A stretch of DNA of 64,000 nt from Allium sativum (taxonomy: Eukaryota; Streptophyta; Magnoliopsida; Asparagales; Amaryllidaceae): positions 332,060,731 to 332,124,730 of the forward strand of contig CM060912.1 of the NCBI GenBank assembly GCA_030737875.1. Direction: 5' to 3'. A program made the position numbers and the translations under genes. The notes under the pieces are model-generated. The model ran no database searches and was not told where the DNA came from. It worked only from the letters and a program-made list of their open reading frames with translations. Each line of letters opens with the position of its first letter. Position 1 is the first letter of the stretch. Below, piece by piece: positions 24,776-36,274 of this stretch.

Positions 24776-24927
24776 ATTCCGCCACTGGCGATGCAGACTG
24801 ATTTTCTTTCCGTATTTCTTATTATGTCTCACTGCATGTATGTATTCCGCCTTCGGCGATGTAGACTGATACCCTTATTATGTCTCACTGCATGTATGTA
24901 TTCCGCCTCTGGCGATGATGACTGATC
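24776..24927 (+). repeat. Three short hairpin repeats near the end of the E 5' LTR
   Basis: ATTCCGCC, a variable triplet, GGCGATG and GACTGAT recur at 24776-24802, 24843-24870 and 24900-24927. The loop triplets are ACT, TTC and TCT, while CCGCC/GGCG pairing is kept. TATGTCTCACTGCATGTATG separates the last two copies. The 3' LTR has the same set at about 33677-33830. Confidence 0.65.
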
Positions 24928-25128
24928 AGTTTCCTTTTTATTTACTAAGTTATATCCCACGTTATGCTATTCTGATATTCCTACATGTTGTGATTCCGCT
25001 GTCATATCCATGTAAAATCCTTTTATTTATTGTTTCTCCTATTATCTGTACTCTGCTATGATGATTAATGTGTTATTTCCCAATGATTATCCTTAATACC
25101 GCCCCTCGGATTTTGGGATCGTCACAGT

Positions 25129-25140
25129 TGGTATCAGAGC
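25129..25140 (+). other. Primer-binding site of E
   Basis: TGGTATCAGAGC, an exact match to the plant initiator tRNA-Met primer site, two bases after the 5' LTR. Confidence 0.92.
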
Positions 25141-25227
25141 CAGGTTTCGATCCTGGGACCTGTGGGTTATGGGCCCACCACGCTTGCTTTGGTTAACCTT
25201 AGTTCCGGGATCTAACACATTAAACAC

Positions 25228-25304
25228 CTCGTCAGAATAGAATCAGTAGTGTTCTAATGCGAGTAGCTCATTAGAGATAGGATTAGCAATGTCCTAGAAT
25301 GAGC
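25228..25304 (+). ncRNA. Tandem leader hairpins of E
   Basis: Hairpin one (25228-25263) pairs CTCG with CGAG and TAGAAT with GTTCTA. Hairpin two (25266-25304) pairs GCTCATT with AATGAGC and TAGGA with TCCTA. Loop-side words (AGAGA or AGAA, TAGCA or CAGTA) match those of the F leader, but the stem bases differ and still pair. It lies 90-170 bp after the primer-binding site. Confidence 0.62.
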
Positions 25305-25434
25305 TAAGCAGATTAGCAAAACAATTTGACCAGTACATCATCATTATCTTTCTTTGTATTTCCTTGCTTTATCATTTATGGAAATTATCAAATCTGTGAG
25401 CTTGACTCTTTTCTTGCTTATACAGTACTCTTAG

Positions 25435-26340
25435 ATGGCTACACGTGGAGCAGCAGCTAGAGGAGGCCGTGGAGGCCGAGGAGATGCAGCAGGAGGACGG
25501 GGGAATATCCCCGTAGTAGTGGAAGGCCCTATTATTCCACCACCAGCGCCAGAAGACTTTGGGCTCGACAAAGTAGCAAAGAGGTACAAAAATCTTGGGG
25601 GAAAACCTTTTACTGGCACTGGCACAGTGACCGGAGCTATAGCTTGGCTGAAAACCTATGAGAAAATCTTCGAAGGTATGGGTATGGGAACTAACAACAA
25701 AGCCCGACTTGGCATTTGGCTCCTTCAGGAAGAAGCAGAGCTGTGGTGGGATGCCATTACCTCTGGGGATGCAGCTGGTACTATCCGGACTTGGGAGCAG
25801 TTCAAGACTTTATTCAATGCGAAGTTTGTACCGGAACAGGCTCTAGAGAGGATGAGAGAGCAGTTTGCTAATCTCCAGCAAGGAGACCTCTCTATTCAGG
25901 ATTATCTAAATAAGTTCACCCAGTTATCGCGCTATGCTCCAGAGCTGATTTTGACCAACAAAGCCAAGAACAAGAGGTTCATATTTGGGCTGAAGTGCAA
26001 ATACCATGATAGAGCTATGAGCAACATCAAACTCTCCTTTACAGAACTAGTAGAGATGGCTTGCAACTACGAAGACATGGATGAGAGACATGCTAGCCAA
26101 GATCGCACTAAAAGCCAAGCAGGAAATAAGCGCAAGGCTTCAACCGATCAACCCGAATCTAGCATTACCGCGGCCGCTACTCAAAAACCCGCAATGATCC
26201 CGAAAGGAAACTGCTACAATTGCGGGAAGTCGGTCATTTCTCTAATGTATGCAAGGCCCCAAAGAAGCCAAAGGCCAATGACTCAGCCGAATGCTACAAC
26301 TGCCACAAGAAGGGGCACTACAGCAGGAACTGCCCTCTGA
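25435..26340 (+). pseudogene. Gag of element E, frameshifted in the first zinc knuckle
   Basis: The ATG at 25435 opens 301 codons. An Arg/Gly-rich N-terminus (about residues 3-22) precedes a Ty3/Gypsy capsid-type domain (about 45-220). That domain has the WLKTYEKIF, ELWWDAI and FNAKFVP blocks and DLSIQDYLNKFTQLSRYAP typical of the retrotransposon gag family. A basic stretch follows, then CYNCGK, where a one-base deletion near 26230 shifts the frame; the knuckle continues in the frame of the next feature. The protein would coat the RNA in cytoplasmic particles. The start fits, since it follows the leader and a Gly/Arg-rich N-terminus is usual in this lineage. Confidence 0.88.
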
Positions 26341-26804
26341 AGCAGAATGCACAGGTGGCCCATGTCTATGACGGGAAGACCCCGCCAGCTACCACCGATG
26401 GATCAGGTAAACCCGATGTCTTGGGAGGTACCCTTACCATTAAAAATATTCCTGTTTCTGTACTTTTTGATACTGGTGCATCACGTAGCTTCATATCTGG
26501 TAAAATTGTTCACAAGTTAAAATTGAAACAAAGAATTCTAAAAGAACCAATTAAAGTTCAAAACCCGATAGGAGGTTCTGTTAGTCTCAGTTCATACTGT
26601 AGAGTGCCTATCTCTTATTCATGTTACAAGTTTCCCATCCACTTAATTGTCATGGATTTATCGGAATTCGATGTTATTCTCGGTTTGGAATGGTTAACCA
26701 AATATAAGGCCGAAGTTAGATGTGCCGAGAGAATCGTTAAAGTCGAAACGAAGCTTGGACCTATATATATACCATGCCATGGCTCAGAAATTAATAGAAC
26801 ATAA
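26220..26804 (+). pseudogene. Gag C-terminus and aspartic protease of E
   Basis: This frame carries the rest of the first CCHC knuckle (GHFSNVC) and a second complete one (CYNCHKKGHYSRNC). The retropepsin follows, with active site DTGAS at about residues 83-87 and the ILGLEWL block downstream. It ends in TAA at 26802-26804, just where the pol deletion seems to begin. It processes Gag-Pol in related elements; here it is disconnected from any polymerase. Confidence 0.85.
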
Positions 26805-26806
26805 TT

Positions 26807-27676
26807 TTGGGCTTCTTTAGAAGTTACTCCCCCTTCGACAGAAAAGATACCGGTCGTGAAAAACTACATGGAGTGCCGCTCAATATAGTCAGCGATAGAG
26901 ATCCCCTATTTACTAGCAAATTCTGGGAAGCATTCCAGGAAGAATTGGGAACCAAATTGAATCTTAGCATCGCTTATCACCCTCAGACCGACGGCCAAAC
27001 TGAGCGGGTGAATAGAATTTTAGAAGATCTATTCCGGGCTTGCGTTATTGATTTTGGAGGCTCATGGGAGGATCACTTACATTTAGACGAATTCTCTTAC
27101 AACAATAGCTATCAAGCAAGTTTGGGAATGTCTCCATTTGAAGCATTATACGGTAGACCGTGCAGATCTCCCGCATGTTGGGTAGAACCTGGCAACAGAC
27201 TTGAGTTAGGGCCCGATATGATTCGAGAAGCATCGGATAAAGTCGATTTCATTAAGAAGCGATTGAAAACCGCGCAGAGCCGACAGAAAAGTTATGCTGA
27301 TGCGAGAAGAAGGGATATATCGTTTGCCGTTGGCGATTATGTTTATTTAAGAGTTTCTCCAATGCGAGGGGTAATCAGATTTGGCAAGACTGGGAAGTTG
27401 GCACCGAGATTTATTGGTCCCTTTCCTATACTTGAACGGATTGGAACTCTTGCATATAGGGTTTCATTACCTGATTGGTTGCCTGGTGTACATGATGTGT
27501 TCCACGTATCTCAGCTCAGAAAACATGTTCATGATCCAGATCTTGTTGTGGAAGAAGCAGCGCAACATGATATTGACATAACTCCAGAATTAGCACTCAA
27601 GAGAGATCCATTAAAGATAGTTGGCAAAGAAACTAGAGAGCTAAGGAGGAAAAAGATTCATTTAGTCAAAGTGTAG
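26807..27676 (+). pseudogene. Integrase C-terminal half and start of chromodomain of E; RT and RNase H deleted
   Basis: The frame enters inside the integrase core. The second catalytic Asp (SDRDPLFTS) and the Glu ([10 protein letters not shown]) are present, but the HHCC zinc domain and the first catalytic Asp are absent. EKL is followed at once by HGVP, so about ten residues usually present between them also seem lost. The core is followed by YGRPCRSP, the [10 protein letters not shown] and [10 protein letters not shown] blocks, and the [12 protein letters not shown] block. A chromodomain-like end is cut by TAG at 27674-27676; downstream codons still read in frame to about 27765. Relative to intact chromovirus pol, roughly 2 kb or more is missing. 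Confidence 0.88.
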
Positions 27677-27851
27677 TGGAGTAGTGATCCTAGGGACTGT
27701 ACTTGGGAAACGGAGGAATGCATTAAACAAGCCTATCCCAAATGCAGAGTGGACATCTCGGACTAACTCCGGTGCAAGGTACCTTTGCAATACTTTGCAT
27801 TTACATTTTATTTCCTGCTTAGCTGTTATTTCCTTTTCGAGGACGAAAAGT

Positions 27852-27867
27852 TTTAAGTGGGGGAGAT
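27852..27867 (+). other. Polypurine tract of E
   Basis: TTTAAGTGGGGGAGAT directly precedes the 3' LTR start TGTAATAACCCGG. The GAGGACGAAAAG just upstream is shared with F. Confidence 0.85.
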
Positions 27868-30800
27868 TGTAATAACCCGGAAAATGTGAACCAGTTTAAA
27901 AATTTTAAATCAGGTTATTAACAAGAAATTTGAATGATTGAAATGGCATATTTCAATAAAATATAGAATGGGGTACAATATTGTAGTTTGAAATTTTGAA
28001 TACAAACTTGGTCTGACTGTACCGAGTGGAAAATATAACGGATTTTGACGAAACCAAAAATATTTAAATTTGTTTATCAATACCTTTCTAACGAATCTGA
28101 AAAATCGAAATTTCATAACGGAAATCAAAATTTATGGCCAATTGAATTTTCAGAAAGGTCGCCATATAGTATATATAGCCCTTGAAAATTGAGATTTTGC
28201 ATACGACCTCGGAATTCGACGAAACCACTTTTGTTGGGTCCGGGATGTCAAATTATTGCTAAGTTTAAAATTTCGTAATTTTTGAAGCTAGTATGTGAGC
28301 GGGGCAAAAGATAACGTGTTTGGTCAAATTTTGTTAAAATGGGTCGACCTAAAAATGGCCATTTTTCAAACGAGCTCAGAATTCGATGAAACTAGTTTTG
28401 TTAGGACCGTATCGTCAAAACAAAGCTAGATTTATTTTTCTAGAATTTTTCAATTCAGTTTGTGGCCCTGGCAAATTGAAATGTACGTTTAAATTAAGTA
28501 TCGAATGTTTTATATTTTAATTTGAAAAATAACTGACTATAACAGTCGAAATAGCCAACGAAACATATCCCATTGTGTCCGGAATGGGGGTATTTAGCTA
28601 GGGGCGACAGTCGTTGGGTTTAAAAAGGAGTCCGTTTGCAAAAACACTATTTAAAAATTTTCTATAAATTCTGGCCAATAGGAAATTTTCATTTAAAAAA
28701 AATTTATATAAAACTACGGAACCCTAGCCGCCACCCTGCTCTGGACGATCCACGTTGCTCGAAGCTTCTCGTCACTTTTCCGATCGCCACAGGCGACGCT
28801 AGGCCGCGCCACCACCACCAGTCGACAGCCCTTCGCCTCCTCTCCACATCCGACCCAACGCCGCCCCCTCTCGTCAGCTCCTTCGCCTGAACGACGTCGA
28901 GAAAGTCGTCGCCTTCCCGGAGCCGCCGCCGCCTCGATTCGCCGTCGCACCCCCTCAAACTACCAGCGCCGGAAAGCTCTTCCCTCCCTCGACGACGTCC
29001 AACGGTCTGATCATCCTATAGAGCTACGAATCAAGAGAAAAATCCAAACCTAGAATTGAGCAGGTTTGAAAACTAACGGCTTATATAATTTTAAACTGTT
29101 TTAACACTATAAAGCATTGCAAAACTTTGAAAAATAATATCTTTTTCGTTCTTTATCGAAATTCGATGAAACAGGAGACACCGTGACCGCAAGGAGGCTC
29201 TCTACATTCTAGAAGAAGCCGCGGATTTTTCTGACCTTCCTACGACTTTTAGCACTGCAATAACCAATGTGAGGAATCTAAGCTATTTGTGTGAATGGAA
29301 TCGCGTTGTATAAATTATATAAGCGAAGTGTAAATTATATACGCATTGCATACCTCATGTACATGTGTTGTATAAGTTATATTAGCGATGTATAAATTAT
29401 ACAAGCGTTGTTTGAAACATATATGCTTTGAACTGTGATGAAATGCAAGTGAATTATTATATTATATATATATATATATACTCCCCTCATCCACAGACCA
29501 TGGACGATATTTATTGCTTGTGATTGACGTGATATTATATGGTTTGACGAATGGTTGGAAATAATTGTTTGTGGTTGATATTATGGTTGAAAAATACCTT
29601 TGTGAGTGGAAAATACCCTCTTGTGGTTGAAACAAAAATAGAATAGGATTGTGGAATTGAAAATAAAACATGCCGCCTACGTGCGAACTAGATGCATGAT
29701 CCCCATTGTCAAAAACCGCGAGGTTTTAAGGTAGAGCGAGGAGCCGTACTAGGGACGGTCACGGTTTTAACTACCCTCCCGTTATGCTGCCGAAATTTTT
29801 TGAAATATTTATGTGTTAGAATAATTTTCATTCATTGAAATTATTTACATATGCTATATCGAATATTCATGTGTTGAGTTGCAATTCATTCGTTGAGTTG
29901 AAATTCATGTGTTGAATATTATTTGAATTTAAACAAATGGCTTTAGCGATAAAAATCATATTTTTATATATATACAAACTATATCGAATATTCATGTGTT
30001 GAGTTGCAATTCATTCGTTGAGTTGAAATTCATGTGTTGAATATTATTTGAATTTAAACAAATGGCTTTAGCGATAAAAATCATATTTTTATATATATAC
30101 AAACTATATCGAATATTCATGTATTGAGTTGCAATTCATTCGTTGAGTTGAAATTCATGTGTTGAATATTATTTGAATTTAAACAAATGGCTTTAGCGAT
30201 AAAAATCATATTTATATATATATACAAACTATATCGAATATTCATGTGTTGAGTTGCAATTCATTCGTTGAGTTGAAATTCATGTGTTGAATATTATTTG
30301 AATTTAAACAAATGGCTTTAGCGATAAAAATCATATTTTTATATATATACAAACTATATCGAATATTCATGTGTTGAGTTGCAATTCATTCGTTGAGTTG
30401 AAATTCATGTGTTGAATATTATTTGAATTTAAACAAATGGCTTTAGCGATAAAAATCATATTTTTATATATATACAAACTATATCGAATATTCATGTGTT
30501 GAGTTGCAATTCATTCGGTGAGTTGAAGTTCATGTGTTGAATGTTATCATCTTTTAAAAATAAAATGAATCGACAATGAAAACTATATTTTTTATAGTGT
30601 ATATGAAGTGTTAAAAATACACACGTGTCGAATAAATATTTTTTTTGATGATAAAAATATTTCTTTTATCATGTATACGCTTAGTTAAAAATACACATGG
30701 GTTGAAATAAATAACAGTTTGCTAGAAACATTATTATTAGCTTGGTTCTGCATATATATACATGTATTGAACAGGAAAAATGGATTAGCTGTAGAGTAAA

Positions 30801-33800
30801 GAAATTATTTGCGTGCCCGACAAATAGGTAAACCTTGATGAGTTGGCTGCGCAATTTTATTTATATATCAACTCCTGTGAATGCCATTAGATGCGGAGTG
30901 CTGGTTATTCTGTGTGAAATAATAAATAACGCCATAGGATAGTAACAATTAATTTTGAACTACACTACATGGCATACTTCTTGACGATAGGCATACTTCA
31001 TCAGATTCCACATAAGCAATTGGAGCTTGTGTGACGAGGTGGAAGATTTACCATACAAGAAAGAGGCTTGTATGGCGATGACTATGTACTACAGGTTGAA
31101 CTGATGACTGATATGGACTATATAAATTATAACGATAAATTGCCAGATTAATAAAAACCCCACACGGGTCTGGAGTTGACAATAATCACGTCGCTCTAGT
31201 TATTAGATACGGCACATGGACTATTTATTTCCACACGGAAGCGGGGTGACGGGAATTTATTCCCTGGAGTGATTATCAGTACATGCTCCCCCGTAAACAC
31301 CAGAATATATCACTATAAATATGTGAATGCTTTTTAGGATTTATTGGGTACCTAATACGGCCCAATAAATTTCCAAACCCCTCCCCGTACAAAGGAGGTT
31401 ATGGCGAAATTTTTCGAAATATTAAGGCGTTAGTGAAATATTTGAAGTGAAAACGAAGTTGAAAATATAAAATGAACTATAGTTGAAATTATAGAATGAA
31501 CTATATTTATATATATAAATATGAATATAATTAAAAGGAATAGAGGCCGTGCAGTTCGCGTTTCGGAATCGTAATTTGAAACGGTTAGTACGAGAAATCC
31601 GACCATTGGATTTTCCCGAAACCGCAACCGCTGGGTTCGCCTTGGAAATATCTTTCCAACGACACCAACCTTGTAAAAATCCAACGGTTGGATTGTCCGG
31701 AATGTTTAATTCAAATCTGAAGAAAAACAGCGCCAGAATCGTTTATATTTATATATAAATATAAATATTATTAAATTAAATCGAATAACGACGCTGCAGT
31801 TCGAATTTTGAAACCGTAACTTCAAACGACTAGTGTGGAAGATCCGACCGTCGGATTCTCACGAAACTGGAACCGTTGGGTTCGCTTAGGGAATATCTTC
31901 CCACTGATATAGACTTTGTAAAAATCCAACGGTTAGATTTTCCGATATGTGTAAAACAAATTAGGAGAAAAACAGCGCCGGTGCCACGGCACGACCTGAA
32001 ACGTCGTTTAATTAAATATGGCCATTTTTAAATAAATAAAAATGGCGAAAAATCGCTATGAAATATTATAAGCAACATAGGTTGCAAATAAACCAATTGT
32101 GCTCGAATTGTTTGATGTTTGATGGTTGTATGTGTATGACATGAAAATAACACTAAAGAACCGAAAGATGGATGTCGAATAATACAACCCTAAAATAAAT
32201 CGATTTAAATTCTAATGACGTGAATTATTTGTAAAGGCCGAGCTAACCCTCATTTCAAATAATTTATCGAGCGATTCGAATTGGAAAATGCAAAGACGAT
32301 TCAAGACCGACGATCTTCGTATCGGTTGGATGGGCGCTACTGAGGTTCCTAACCGGAGTAGCTACCGGAAGGGGACGGAAGTAGTAGCCGTCTGAACGTA
32401 TGTGTTGATTGTACGGATTTGCGAGGGATTTGACGCCTCCGGTTTCGTTCAGACCCAGGACGGACTTGTAAATGGACTGTGTGTCTGACATTGGATTTTG
32501 TTCTATACTGATTGATCTCTGTTAAATATATATCTGTTTGGCGGCGGAGAATTTATTCTTTTGCTTAATGCCCTTCTCTGAGACGTACGAGCTTAGAGGT
32601 TATATATCGATGAAAATCAATCGTATGGAGTGGACTGCCTATGTGGCATGCCAAGATGTTGTGAGCAAGGCTTCTGTTGCAAAGCAAAGTCTTGTGGATG
32701 ATGATCAAAGCAAGGTCTACGTGGCCTAGCTTTGTGTATTTCGTAGATTCGCGAACCTCACACCCCGGTATGAGTTAAAAACGGGATACAGACTGCAGGG
32801 AGAGCACGACGTTTCTTTCTAGCTATGGTGGTGTCAGTGACTTACCAGCCCTGACATATTTATCTACTTTTCACCTTTGTGGTTGTTGGAATGCGAGGCG
32901 CCTCGATTATAGGTCTGTAAGGACCGGGAAACGTATGTTCAGGCATAATTAATCCTCTAATGTAAGTGAGGACCGGCCCTGAAGCATCCAGGGGTTACCC
33001 AGAGTGCGTAGTCCCGAGGCATTTGCTAGAGTGTCTCGAAGCGGAGAGGAGCTTGCCCCTTGCCTCGACTCAAGACGGAAATCCAATTTCCAATACGAGA
33101 TAACGGATTTGATTGTAGAACTAGTATGGAGACATAGTAGATGGTAGCTATCCCGCATATGATTGATATTTATGATGCTATTCGTTTTGAAACATATATG
33201 CACTAGTAATAATATCAAATGATTTTCCTTTATACGTATCAAGCATATTTGGCCCTTATAAGGTAAAACTCTATCCTCCGGCTTGCGTTGCATTGTATGA
33301 TGGGACCTGAGTCTTATACTGGCTTCATTCTTTCTAAAAAGCATTGCGTTGTTTTAAAAAGAATTTACTTTGTTTTAAATGCACTAGCAATCACTGGAGT
33401 AAACCCGTTCCGCGAAAGTGGCGTGGTCCTATGATTTGCTATTTACTGTTGTTTAACTGTTAAATAGATTCCTCATACCAGTCCCCATGACTGACTCGTT
33501 GTTTGTTTCACTTTGCAAACGCGGGTGCCCTTATTTTCACACGGGCAGCCTAGTACACAGGTGACAGGTGGTTTTTGGTTCTGCACTGCTGCATAGAGTA
33601 CATTTTTGGCTCATGGCAAGGCTGACTTCACAGAGATGACTTTGACTTTTTCCGCCATTACTATACTTACATTATGATTCCACCACTGGCGATGCAGACT
33701 GATTTTCTTTCCGTATTTCTTATTATGTCTCACTGCATATATGTATTCCGCCTTCGGCGATGTAGACTGATACCCTTATTATGTCTCACTGCATGTATGT

Positions 33801-34027
33801 ATTCCGCCTCTGGCGATGATGACTGATCACTTTCCTTTTTATTTACTAAGTTATATACCACGTTATGCTATTTTGATATTCCTACATGTTGTGATTCCGC
33901 TGTCATATCCATGTAAAATCCTTTTATTTATTGTTTCTGCTATTATCTGTACTCTGCTATGATGATTATTGTGTTATTTCCCAAAGATTATCCTTAATAC
34001 CGCCCCTCGGATTTTGGGATCGTCACA
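27868..34027 (+). repeat. 3' LTR of E (6,160 bp)
   Basis: Matches 18942-25126 throughout. It has the same order of blocks and the same number of 125-bp units, but a much shorter TA run. It ends GGATCGTCACA, followed by the AGGGC target-site duplication. The predicted TATA box is at 28663-28669. Confidence 0.92.
29854..30545 (+). repeat. 125-bp tandem repeat, five full units plus a partial, E 3' LTR
   Basis: Units begin at 29854, 29979, 30104, 30229, 30354 and 30479, again exactly 125 bp apart. Copy number and period equal those of the 5' LTR, as expected if both were copied from one template at insertion. Confidence 0.95.
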
Positions 34028-36274
34028 AGGGCGTTAAGCAAGAGAATAAATTCTCCGCCGCCAAACAGATATATATTTAATAGAAATCAACCACACAGAC
34101 TAAAATCCAATGTCAGACACACAGTCCATTTACAAGTTCGTTCGGGGTCTGAACGAAACCGAAGGCACCTAGTACCCCGCACATCCATCGATCTCCAAGT
34201 ACGTCTGGACGACCACTAACTGATTCCCTCCTCTTGGGTGTACGACCCAATCAAGATCATCAGTAATTATCCAAACGACGTGAAGACCTCCGGTCTTCGA
34301 CCACCGTCTTCATCTTCGACACCACGTCGAATCAGTTATTCAGAATGGGATAAACCCGGTCTTTCTGAATAACTCGCGTATATAATGAACAAGTGTTACA
34401 CAAACATAACATACGCTTCATTCCAATTCAGAATATTCTTTTATTCAAATATTCTAATATTTTGGGAAAGGTTCCCATTAATTTTATCAAAGATAAATTC
34501 TTTAAATTTATTCTTTAATCTCCTTTTTGAATATCAATTCAAACTAGTCGGGATTAGCGAACCGCACCGAAGTAATCATTTATTTTATTTCCCAATCCCA
34601 ACCTATTCACCCCATGAAGTAAAACTGGTAATACTTCATATCTAACACCACGGTGTTATCGGTAAATTCAATTACCATTTCACGTTCAAATCTAATCAAA
34701 GTTAATGGTGATACTCCATTCTCGGTCTTTTCAATCTAATTAAAGATTCATTAAAACTGCACTTAGTTTTAATCTTTAACTGGGTTAAAGAATCAGTGTC
34801 ATTTAAAACATGGTTCACGATAAACCCAAAATCACATTCCATTAATTATCGGGTTAAAGAACAAGTGTTATTTAAAACAGTGTTCACGATAAACCCAAAA
34901 ATCAACACCAATTTAATTCCAATTAAATATTATTTAATTGGTACACTTCATTAAATCTAAATAAAAAGATTTAATCTTTTTCTCAACTGGGCTTAAGAAC
35001 AGTGTTAATGAAGACACCATTCACGACAAACCCAAATCAAATTTGATATTAAATACAAGGCTATGAATAGAAAATATATCGGCTTATATTCAATATCAAA
35101 TTCTACGACCAACAAATATCGTATTGGAAATAACGATATAAATATATCTTTCAAATTCCCATAACAATACCTGTATCATCACGAAATCCAATATCGAAAT
35201 ATTCCACAGACAATTTCGATTCAAATCCATTCCAATTCAATTATTGGAAATTCTGGTTATTTTCAAAAGCATTTCAAATCCAATTTATTTATTTTAAAAA
35301 TAAATAAATTATTATTTTAGTTCAAAACTAGTTCATCTCGATAAAAATCTATTTTTATCTTTTCAAATATGGAGTTTTTCATCCTAATTCTTCCCAAATC
35401 ACTTCTTATGATTCTACACAAATTATTACTATTTTTAATAATTTTATCAAGGCCCGTACAGTCGATTAAAATATTTTCGATCACAATGGGAAATGTATCG
35501 TAAGCCAATTCGATCGTTTCGATCAGTTTTCGTCAAAATCAACATATAACTTTATATATTGAATTTGAATGTGAATTTCAATTTACTGGGGCCACATACT
35601 AACCCTAAAAATTCCCGAAAAATATTTTCTAACCTCGTATTGACGATACGATCCTAAGAAAACTAGTTTCGTCGAATTCTGAGACCGTTTGAAAAATGGC
35701 CATTTTCCAGTCGATTAAAATCAACTGAAACTGGTCAAACGCGTTTTCCTTTGCCGCGCTCACATACTGATTCGAAAAATTACGAAATTTGAAACCTAGC
35801 AATAATTTGACATCGCAGATCCAACAAAAGTGGTTTTGTCGAAATCCGAGGTCGTTTGCAAAATGGCTATTTTCTAAGGGCCGAAATTCCATAGCGACTA
35901 TTCTGAAATTTCAACTGGACATATCTTTTGATCCCCGCTATGAAATTTTGATTTTTCGGATTCGTTGGAAAGATATTCTCAATTAGGTTCCATTATTTTT
36001 GGTTTCACTAAAATCCGGTTTATTTTGCACCCGGTACATTCAATTGAAGTTTGAAATCGAATTATTGGACTACCGCGCCATTTTCAATTCCTTCTATAAT
36101 TATAAATAAATATTTATATTCTAACGACGATCTATATAAATATATACGTTCGAATTCTATTTGAAATAAATTTCTCATTGTTATTATTTAAAATAATTCA
36201 TTTTAAATAATGAAAATTCACTAAAATTGCCAAAATAAAAATTTTAAATTGGCTCGGATTTCCGGGTTATTACA
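34028..36274 (-). repeat. F LTR 2, right part, with a 2.66-kb internal deletion
   Basis: It resumes the F LTR directly after element E and ends at GGGTTATTACA. Compared with F LTR 1, bases equivalent to about 13141-15796 are missing. A ~14-bp filler of unrelated sequence (AAAATATTTTCGAT, from about 35468) sits at the junction, typical of end-joining repair. Confidence 0.88.

Larger units (their letters stand above)
18942..25126 (+). repeat. 5' LTR of E (6,185 bp)
   Basis: Starts TGTAATAACC and ends GGATCGTCACA before the primer-binding site. In order: a U3 block with GACGAAAC-type repeats (19080-19510, homologous to F); TATA box (19737-19743); a GC-rich patch (19785-20080); a TA microsatellite (about 20526-20580); 125-bp tandem repeats (20954-21648); two diverged copies of a ~250-bp block (about 22640-23050); a block related to F (about 23520-24100); and three U5 hairpins (24776-24927). 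No gene is supported. Confidence 0.92.
18942..34027 (+). mobile_element. Element E: chromovirus-type LTR retrotransposon with internal deletion, nested in F
   Basis: Total length is 15,086 bp. It is bounded by the 5-bp direct repeat AGGGC (18937-18941 and 34028-34032) inside F LTR 2, and has LTRs of 6,185 and 6,160 bp. The internal region (25127-27867) holds a primer-binding site, leader hairpins, gag, protease, the integrase C-terminal half and a polypurine tract. Reverse transcriptase, RNase H and the integrase N-terminus are missing. By eye the LTRs differ by about 1-3 percent, so the insertion is fairly recent. Confidence 0.93.

Noticed and set aside
25129..25140. tRNA-like word TGGTATCAGAGC
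   Set aside because: It is the primer-binding site complementary to the tRNA 3' end. No tRNA gene surrounds it here or at the other sites.
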